Shown: positions 1 through 5,282 of the stretch, piece after piece
Numbering within the stretch: the first letter of the stretch is position 1
How the letters are laid out: the number at the start of each line of letters is the position of its first letter
Origin: CBDUBU01 sp965365465
GTDB lineage: Bacteria; Bacteroidota; Rhodothermia; Rhodothermales; DASSAV01
Length of the DNA: 5,282 bases
Assembly (NCBI GenBank): GCA_965365465.1
Contig: CBDUBU010000287.1
Span: 1 to 5,282, forward strand
Reading direction: 5' to 3'
Translations under genes and position numbers: made by a program
Notes under the pieces: model-generated
Seen by the model: only the letters and a program-made list of their open reading frames with translations
Database searches by the model: none
Told to the model about the DNA's origin: nothing

Positions 1-2
1 AG

Positions 3-971
3 CCGACCCTCAATCTCGGAGAAGGGTTGCGCGTCCAGCCGGGTCTTCGATTGCAGTGGTATAACATCAGCTTCGATCCGTATATCGAGCCGCGCCTCCG
101 GGTGCTGTGGGATCATGACATCCATCATCTCAGCGGAGCCGTCGGGTTATACAACCAGGAACTCGTCGGAGTAAACGACCGGCGCGACGCGGCAAGCATC
201 TTTACCGTCTGGACGAGCATTCCGCGAGCCGACGAGGCTACGGGCAACGTCCTCACCGGACGCATCGGCAGGTCGCTCCAGGCCATTGCCGGCTACCGGG
301 TGCGCCCGGCTCCGTGGATCGAGCTTTCGACCGAGGGATTCTACAAGCGCGTGACCAACCTGTTCGTGGGCGAGTGGACTGCCTTTACGCGCCTGACCAC
401 GCGGCTGCAACCCGCTGTCGGAAGGTCTCTGGGGGCGGAAGCCCGCCTCGAATTGCGTCCGGGCCGGATGTATGCTTTCTTGAACTATGGTCTCTCTTCG
501 ACGCAGTACGATGCGGAAGGAGAAGCCATCGAACTGTGGTATGGCGCGGAGAAGCTGCGGTACCGCCCGTCGCACGACCGCAGGCATCAGGTCAATGCGC
601 TCGTCGGCAGTCGTCTCCTGGGGTTCGACGTGAGCGCCCGGTGGGAGTTCGGGTCCGGCCTTCCCTATACCCGTCCGCTCGGTTTCGACGGTTTCATCCT
701 GCTCGACGACGTGCATAACATCTTCAACCTGCCGCGTTACCGCCGCGCCATCTTCGAGCGTCCGTTCCGGGGTCTCCTGCCCACCTACCACCGCCTCGAT
801 GTCTCTCTGGAACGAACCTGGCGCCTGCGGAACACGGCGCTGACGGTTCAGGGAAGCCTCCTCAACGTGTACGACCGCCGCAACCTGTTCTACTACGACA
901 CCTTCACGCAGCGCCGCGTAGACCAGCTTCCTTTCCTGCCCTCGCTCGGAATCCGGCTCGCCATCGAATAG
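3..971 (+). CDS. TonB-dependent outer-membrane receptor, C-terminal beta-barrel (5' end missing)
   Basis: The frame is open from the window edge to a TAG at 969-971, giving the last 322 residues; the TTG at 27 is an internal codon, not a start. The protein alternates short amphipathic strands and polar loops, as in a 22-stranded TonB-dependent barrel. Recognisable landmarks are YRPSHDRRHQ (about residue 187), GSGLPYT (217-223), LPTYHRLDVSLERTW (from 259) and NVYDRRNLFYYD (288-299), followed by a QLPFLPSLGIRL tail. These are standard near-C-terminal signatures of Bacteroidota/Rhodothermota receptors. Such proteins import siderophores, vitamins or glycans across the outer membrane using TonB energy; the substrate cannot be read from this fragment because plug and N-terminal domains are upstream. 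The last residue is Glu rather than the usual aromatic. The next gene is convergent. The family call is firm, the ligand unknown. Confidence 0.88.
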   Translation, partial: PTLNLGEGLRVQPGLRLQWYNISFDPYIEPRLRVLWDHDIHHLSGAVGLYNQELVGVNDRRDAASIFTVWTSIPRADEATGNVLTGRIGRSLQAIAGYRVRPAPWIELSTEGFYKRVTNLFVGEWTAFTRLTTRLQPAVGRSLGAEARLELRPGRMYAFLNYGLSSTQYDAEGEAIELWYGAEKLRYRPSHDRRHQVNALVGSRLLGFDVSARWEFGSGLPYTRPLGFDGFILLDDVHNIFNLPRYRRAIFERPFRGLLPTYHRLDVSLERTWRLRNTALTVQGSLLNVYDRRNLFYYDTFTQRRVDQLPFLPSLGIRLAIE

Positions 972-985
972 AAACCTGAACGGCC

Positions 986-1675
986 TTACCGCTCCGCCTC
1001 ATCCAGTTCGCGCAGGTAGAAGTTTCTCAGCGCAGCAGTCGTCCGCCATGATGCCACCCCGAAGGGACGCGACAGCCCTACCTCCACGCGAATGGAAAGC
1101 TCGTGCCCTTCCAGCGGCAGGTCAATGATCTGGTCGTCGTCGATCCACGCGGCGACCGTGTCATCGGTCACGCGCAGGCGGATGTTGTACCACCGGTCGC
1201 TGGCAAACTGCCGGAACGTGCTGTAGTTGTTTTCCGAAGCATCAAACCCGTCAACGCTGCTGAGGCCGACCACGCCGCCGCCCCATCCGCCGATAATTAA
1301 CGAGAGCGGGTCATCCTTGACCGGGAAGGTTAGCCCGCAAAAGAAGTCATGCCCGTCCACCCGCATGGCCTCCAGCGAAACCTCATAGTTGCTTCGGGGA
1401 AAGTCGCCGGTCCATGTAATGCCCGTCAGCGCATCGCCCATTTCCATGACAAGCGTGCTGTCCTCAACGTAAACCTGGCCCTGCCCGCCAAAATCGGTTA
1501 TTTTCCATCCGTCTAGCGATACCCCATCGAAAAGGGGACGCCATCCTTCCCTGTTTTTGAGCGTATCGCCCGGCGCCAACCCGTGATCTGTAGCAGGAAA
1601 CGCCATTGCCGGGCCGCTGCCTGCGGTCTGGAACAGCGCGAGTAGCACGATACATCCAATCTGTCGCGTGGTCAT
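986..1675 (-). CDS. Secreted DUF1080 (3-keto-disaccharide hydrolase-like) protein
   Basis: This is a 229-residue protein ending in TAA (988-986). I place the start at the ATG at 1675-1673 because it begins a clean signal peptide: MTTRQ, a hydrophobic stretch (about residues 6-19), then an AMA cleavage motif at 23-25. The same frame is open upstream to an ATG at 1906, but that 77-residue extension is low-complexity, would bury the signal peptide and would overlap the divergent gene. The mature part starts the DUF1080 fold with LFDGVSLDGWK (48-58), continues through NYEVSLEAMRVDG (96-108), a glycine-rich GGWGGGVVGLSSVDG (129-143), DRWYNIRLRV (160-169) and AAWIDDDQIID (175-185). The family has a concanavalin/LamG-like beta-sandwich; some members hydrolyse 3-keto-glycosides, others are uncharacterised. 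It probably acts in the periplasm or outside the cell on sugars. A weak AAAGAA sits directly before the ATG. It is monocistronic in this view. Confidence 0.85.
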   Translation of the reverse strand: MTTRQIGCIVLLALFQTAGSGPAMAFPATDHGLAPGDTLKNREGWRPLFDGVSLDGWKITDFGGQGQVYVEDSTLVMEMGDALTGITWTGDFPRSNYEVSLEAMRVDGHDFFCGLTFPVKDDPLSLIIGGWGGGVVGLSSVDGFDASENNYSTFRQFASDRWYNIRLRVTDDTVAAWIDDDQIIDLPLEGHELSIRVEVGLSRPFGVASWRTTAALRNFYLRELDEAER

Positions 1676-1717
1676 TTCTTTATGCGGGTTTGTCGCGGTT
1701 CGTGGGCATACGTGTTG

Positions 1718-1723
1718 AATATA
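1718..1723 (-). promoter_or_regulatory. Candidate -10 box (TATATT) for the DUF1080 gene
   Basis: On the minus strand TATATT lies about 43 bases before the ATG at 1675, giving a plausible short leader. It matches the -10 consensus TATAAT at five of six bases. No good -35 hexamer lies 16-18 bases upstream (the sequence there reads TACAAC), so this is a weak call. Confidence 0.25.
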
Positions 1724-1866
1724 AGGATTGTGTGAATTACGTTGTACAGGGTAGGGCGCGAGGTCAGAAAACGACAGCATGAGGCGCCCACGCAGCGAAC
1801 CGCTACAAACATCATTTCCGCATAGATTCAGAGGGCGCTTGTTCTGATTCGTTCTGTGCTGCAGGC

Positions 1867-1872
1867 GAGAGG
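1867..1872 (+). promoter_or_regulatory. Ribosome binding site of the Tc toxin gene (GAGAGG)
   Basis: GAGAGG ends five bases before the ATG at 1878, a usable Shine-Dalgarno spacing. It supports 1878 as the start over the ATG at 1873, which is out of frame. In the coding frame the first upstream stop is TGA at 1845-1847, and no ATG, GTG or TTG lies between it and 1878, so the start is well constrained. Confidence 0.6.
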
Positions 1873-1877
1873 ATGCT

Positions 1878-4800
1878 ATGGACGATGCGCGGGAGGCATC
1901 CGGCAAGTCGGGGCCGGGAAGAATCGGGTCATTCTCAAATCAGGAGGCAGCGACCGAAGGGTTTTTGGTTTCCGCGCCTGCGGTGTCTCTTCCACGGGGG
2001 GGCGGAGCCGTCCGGGGCGTAGACGAAAAACTCTCGGTCAATCCTGCTGCCGGGACGGTTTCGTTTTCCATACCGATAGCCGCTTCGCCGGGGCGACAGG
2101 GCTTCGGGCCGCAACCAACGCTGGGGTTTGATTCAGGAGCCGGGAACGGACCTTTCGGCCTGGGCTGGAGCCTTTCGCTCCCTGCGATCACCCGCAAAAC
2201 GGCAAAGGGCTTGCCCCGGTACCGGGATGCCGCGCCATCCGACACGTTCCTGCTCTCCGGCGCCGAGGATCTGGTCCCGGCGCTTGTCGAAAACGGCAGC
2301 GGCTGGAGGGCAGCGGAGCGCGAAGAGGAGGGTTATCTCGTCCGCCGCTACCGTCCGCGCATCGAAGGGCTGTTTGCGCGTATCGAACGGTGGGAGAATC
2401 GGCAGGAGGGAGATGTTTTCTGGAAAAGCATCACGGCAGATAACGTCGCAACGTTCTACGGCAAGCGTCCGGGCGCAAGAATCGTCGATCCGGATGATTC
2501 CACACGCGTTTTTCAATGGCTCATCGACGAGACGCACGACGACAGGGGCAACGTCATCCGCTACGAATATGCACAGGAGAACCGGGACAACGTGGACCCG
2601 TCCCTCCCGCAGGAACGGAATCGCAGGGAAAAGGCGTGCGCCAACTGCTACCTGAAACGCATCCTCTACGGCAACCGCACGCCGTTCCAGTCTGCCGACT
2701 GGCTCTTCGAGATCGTCTTCGACTACGGGGACCATGAGGGGGAGCATCCAACGCCGGAGCCGAATGCGACGTGGCCGGTTCGCCGGGACCCCTTCTCTAC
2801 CTACCGCTCCGGCTTCGAGATCCGCACCTACCGGCTTTGCAGGCGGGTGCTGCTGTTCCACCACTTCGGCGAACTCGGTGATGCGCCCTGCCTGGTGCGC
2901 TCCACCGATTTTACCTACGAAGAAAGTCCGGTTTTAACCTACCTGACGGCTATCGAACAGTCGGGATACATCCGGGACGATGGCGCCGGCGCTTACGAGA
3001 AGAAAAGCTTGCCGCCCGTCGAATTCACTTATAGCAGACCGCAAGTAGATGAGACAATCCACGACGTACCGGCCGGCAGCCTGGAGGGAGCGCCTGCCGG
3101 GTTGTCGGGAAGGCCCTGGTACTGGGTAGATCTCAACGGGGAAGGGCTGTCCGGCATTCTGGCGGAGCACGACGGGGCGTGGTTGTACAAGCGTAACCTG
3201 GGAGACGGCGCGTTTGCTCCCGCTACCTTTGTGGCGCAACGGCCTTCGCTGGCTAACCTGAATGGCGGCAGGCAGCAAGTTCTCGACCTGGACGGGAACG
3301 GGAAAAAGGATCTGGCGCTGCTGGGAACCGTTCCGTCCGGGTTCTACGAAAACGATGGGGAGCGCGCGTGGTCCACGTTTACGCCCTTCAAGTCGGCGCC
3401 GCAGGCGGCGTGGGGCGATGCGAACTTGCGCCTGATCGACCTCAACGGCGACGGGCGGGCCGACGTGCTGATCACGGAGGACGAGGTGTTTACCTGGTAT
3501 CCTTCCGAAGGGAAAAACGGGTTCGGACCCGCAGAACAGGCGCGCCGGGGCGCCGACGAGGAACAGGGGCCGGTCCTTGTGTTCTTCGATCCGGAGCAGT
3601 CCATCTACCTGGCCGATATGTCGGGCGACGGGCTGGAGGATCTGGTGCGCATCCGGAACGGGCAGGTCTGCTACTGGCCCAACCGGGGCTACGGGCGGTT
3701 CGGCGCAAAGGTTGCTATGGACGCCGCCCCCTTGTTCGACGCGCCCGACCTGTTCGACCAGCGCAGCATCTTGCTTGCCGACATTGACGGATCGGGTACG
3801 ACGGATCTCTTTTATCTGGGCCGGGATGGCGCTCGCTTCTGGTTCAACCAGTCCGGCAATAGCTGGAGTGAGGAGCATCGGGTTTCGAGTTTTCCGGCGA
3901 CGGACAGGGATGCCTCCGTTGCCGTGCTCGACCTGCTCGGCAATGGCACGGCCTGCCTTGTGTGGTCGTCGCCGCTGCCCGGCGATGTGCGGCGCCCGAT
4001 GCGGTACATCGACTTGATGGGAGGGCGGAAGCCGCACCTGCTCACGTCGGTCAGAAACAACAGGGGCGCCGAGACGCGCGTGCAGTATGCGGCCTCGACG
4101 AAGTTCTATCTCGAAGACTGGAGGGCCGGCGCTCCCTGGATCACCCGGCTGCCCTTTCCGGTTCATGTGGTCGAGAAGGTGGAGACACACGATGAGATCT
4201 CCGGCGCGAGGTTCGTCACCCGGTACGCCTACCATCACGGCTATTTCGACGGCGAAGAGCGGGAGTTCCGGGGTTTCGGGCGTGTCGATCAGTGGGATGC
4301 CGAATCCTTCGATGCCGTTGCCGGAGCAGGACGCTTCACGGAACTCCCCGAGGTGAGGGAGGCGGAATTCCACCTGCCGCCGGTCTGCACGAGGACATGG
4401 TTTCACACCGGCGCTTATTTCGACGCAGATTCCCTTTCGCGGGGTTATGCCCGCGAATATTACGGCGGCGACGCGGAGGCTGTGCTGCTGCCCGACACGA
4501 TCCTGCCGGAAGGACTGTCGGCCCGCGAGCAGCGCGAGGCGGCGCGTGCGCTCAAGGGACGTATGCTCCGGCAGGAAGTCTACGCAGAAGACGGCGCGGC
4601 AGAAAGCGCCCACCCCTACACGGTCACGGAAAGCAACTTTGAAGTGCGACGGTTGCAGCCGGTTCAGGATGGGCAGTATGCCGTCTTTTTCACCCATGCC
4701 CGCGAGACGCTCTCCTGTCACTATGAGCGCAACCCCGACGATCCGCGCCTGGCGCACGCGATGACCCTGGAGGTGGACGACTACGGCAACGTCGTTCGGT

Positions 4801-5282
4801 CGGCTGCTATCGCCTATCCCCGCCGTATGCCTGCGTGCGACGAACAGGCAATAACCTACATTACTTGCTCCGAGTCGGACTTTATCAACGAAGCCGACCG
4901 AGCCGACCGGTATCGCATCGGCGTGCCTTTCGCAGCGCGGACATATGAACTGACGGGGTTAGCGGAGCCGGGCGTCCTCTATGACCTTGAGGACATCCGG
5001 AAGGCAGCAGACAGCGCGGCGGAGATCCCGTACGAAGCCGATCCTGATTCCGGCTCTCTCGAAAAGCGCCTCCTCGGACACAGGCAGACGCTGTACTACA
5101 ATGATGACCTGTCCGGGCCGCTGCCTTTCGGCGAGGTAGGATCGCTCGCGCTTCCGTACGAAAGCTATCGGATGGCGTTCACGCCGGAACTGGTAGACGT
5201 GGCATTCGGCGGGCGCGTAGATAGCAGGGTGCTGGAGGAGGGGGGGGACGTGCTGGAAGATGATGCCTGGGGGATTCCCTCC
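1878..5282 (+). CDS. Tc toxin B-subunit-like protein (SpvB / TcdB-mid domains), 3' end missing
   Basis: The gene reads without a stop for 1135 codons to the window edge. After a 31-residue Gly/Ser/Glu-rich leader without a signal peptide, the SpvB-type N-terminal domain runs from about residue 32 to 400: SAPAVSLPRGGG (32-43), GNGPFGLGWSLSL (89-101), WLIDETHDDRGN (214-225), CANCYLKRILYGN (254-266) and FEIRTYRLCRRV (313-324). A TcdB middle-N propeller follows (about 410-715), with repeated D-x-(D/N/S)-G-x-G loops and a closing YIDLMGGRKPHLL (710-722). The middle-C section includes YHHGYFDGEEREFRGFG (785-801), TWFHTGAYF (840-848), RALKGRMLRQEVYAEDG (890-906) and HYERNPDDPR (948-957). In known Tc complexes the B subunit forms, with the C subunit, a hollow Rhs cage holding a toxic C-terminus, and its propeller docks on the TcA injection channel. 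SpvB refers to N-terminal homology only; no ADP-ribosyltransferase domain is visible. Whether a C part is fused downstream cannot be seen. The target and activity are unknown. Confidence 0.9.
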   Translation, partial: MDDAREASGKSGPGRIGSFSNQEAATEGFLVSAPAVSLPRGGGAVRGVDEKLSVNPAAGTVSFSIPIAASPGRQGFGPQPTLGFDSGAGNGPFGLGWSLSLPAITRKTAKGLPRYRDAAPSDTFLLSGAEDLVPALVENGSGWRAAEREEEGYLVRRYRPRIEGLFARIERWENRQEGDVFWKSITADNVATFYGKRPGARIVDPDDSTRVFQWLIDETHDDRGNVIRYEYAQENRDNVDPSLPQERNRREKACANCYLKRILYGNRTPFQSADWLFEIVFDYGDHEGEHPTPEPNATWPVRRDPFSTYRSGFEIRTYRLCRRVLLFHHFGELGDAPCLVRSTDFTYEESPVLTYLTAIEQSGYIRDDGAGAYEKKSLPPVEFTYSRPQVDETIHDVPAGSLEGAPAGLSGRPWYWVDLNGEGLSGILAEHDGAWLYKRNLGDGAFAPATFVAQRPSLANLNGGRQQVLDLDGNGKKDLALLGTVPSGFYENDGERAWSTFTPFKSAPQAAWGDANLRLIDLNGDGRADVLITEDEVFTWYPSEGKNGFGPAEQARRGADEEQGPVLVFFDPEQSIYLADMSGDGLEDLVRIRNGQVCYWPNRGYGRFGAKVAMDAAPLFDAPDLFDQRSILLADIDGSGTTDLFYLGRDGARFWFNQSGNSWSEEHRVSSFPATDRDASVAVLDLLGNGTACLVWSSPLPGDVRRPMRYIDLMGGRKPHLLTSVRNNRGAETRVQYAASTKFYLEDWRAGAPWITRLPFPVHVVEKVETHDEISGARFVTRYAYHHGYFDGEEREFRGFGRVDQWDAESFDAVAGAGRFTELPEVREAEFHLPPVCTRTWFHTGAYFDADSLSRGYAREYYGGDAEAVLLPDTILPEGLSAREQREAARALKGRMLRQEVYAEDGAAESAHPYTVTESNFEVRRLQPVQDGQYAVFFTHARETLSCHYERNPDDPRLAHAMTLEVDDYGNVVRSAAIAYPRRMPACDEQAITYITCSESDFINEADRADRYRIGVPFAARTYELTGLAEPGVLYDLEDIRKAADSAAEIPYEADPDSGSLEKRLLGHRQTLYYNDDLSGPLPFGEVGSLALPYESYRMAFTPELVDVAFGGRVDSRVLEEGGDVLEDDAWGIPS
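3129..3956 (+). repeat. Six FG-GAP/VCBS-like propeller motifs inside the Tc gene
   Basis: Acidic glycine loops occur at protein residues 418 (DLNGEG), 470 (DLDGNG), 521 (DLNGDG), 580 (DMSGDG), 635 (DIDGSG) and 685 (DLLGNG). Spacings are 52, 51, 59, 55 and 50 residues. The second to fifth also keep a downstream Asp at position 9 of the loop, typical of calcium-binding FG-GAP blades; the first and last are degenerate. The periodicity fits the six-bladed beta-propeller known from TcB structures. The blades are diverged at DNA level, so this is a protein repeat rather than a recent duplication. Confidence 0.65.

Larger units (their letters stand above)
1676..1877. promoter_or_regulatory. Divergent intergenic region between the DUF1080 gene and the Tc toxin gene
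   Basis: These 202 bp separate two start codons that point away from each other, so both promoters should lie here. The part nearest the DUF1080 gene (about 1675-1745) is visibly more AT-rich than the flanking genes. No strong sigma-70 pair, no Bacteroidota-type -7 TAnnTTTG box, no convincing operator palindrome and no small gene was found by eye. The region is open in the DUF1080 frame but shows no protein-like composition. Confidence 0.55.

Noticed and set aside
147..791. A 214-codon minus-strand open frame under the receptor
   Set aside because: It mirrors the receptor codons, has no recognisable domain, and the plus strand carries clear receptor motifs throughout.
1731..1748. Possible operator palindrome TGTG...TGTACA in the spacer
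   Set aside because: Only about four of nine paired positions match, no better than chance in an AT-rich stretch.
1676..1906. N-terminal extension of the DUF1080 gene to an ATG at 1906
   Set aside because: The extension lacks conserved features, would place the signal peptide at residue 78 and would overlap the toxin gene start.
2128..2655. A plus-strand open frame of 175 codons in another frame
   Set aside because: It lies wholly inside the Tc gene in the wrong frame, with Arg/Ser-rich non-protein-like composition.
2133..2864. A 243-codon minus-strand open frame under the SpvB domain
   Set aside because: Antisense shadow of conserved SpvB coding sequence, with no supporting start site or motif.
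2934..4757. A 607-codon open frame on the minus strand
   Set aside because: It is exactly antisense to the well-conserved Tc gene, has no family-like motifs and an Arg/Pro/Val-rich composition typical of antisense reading in GC-rich DNA.

Overview
The window is GC-rich, densely coding DNA with three protein genes: the 3' end of an outer-membrane receptor, one complete secreted protein, and the 5' part of a very large toxin-complex gene. The TonB-dependent receptor tail resembles those of Bacteroidota and Rhodothermota. The weak ribosome binding site of the middle gene and the overall base composition fit a GC-rich member such as Rhodothermia. This placement is an inference from protein style only. 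The middle gene also resembles planctomycete homologues, so the host is not certain.

Layout: positions 3-971 (+) hold the last 322 residues of a TonB-dependent receptor beta-barrel. It converges, with only 14 bp between stop codons, on a 229-residue secreted DUF1080 (3-keto-disaccharide hydrolase-like) protein at 986-1675 (-). A 202-bp intergenic stretch (1676-1877) separates that gene from a divergent gene at 1878-5282 (+), which stays open to the window edge.

The 1878-5282 gene is the main item. Its 1135 visible residues are in one uninterrupted frame. They follow the SpvB N-terminal domain / TcdB middle-N / TcdB middle-C order of insecticidal toxin complex (Tc) B subunits (TcaC/TcdB-like). 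Six calcium-loop-like motifs spaced about 50-59 residues apart match a six-bladed TcB beta-propeller. The C-terminal part, where Rhs repeats, a self-cleaving protease motif and a variable toxin tip could lie, is outside the window.

The receptor and DUF1080 genes look like ordinary nutrient-uptake or polysaccharide-use functions. Nothing in the sequence ties them mechanistically to the toxin gene. No RNA genes, insertion sequences, CRISPR arrays or convincing terminators were seen.
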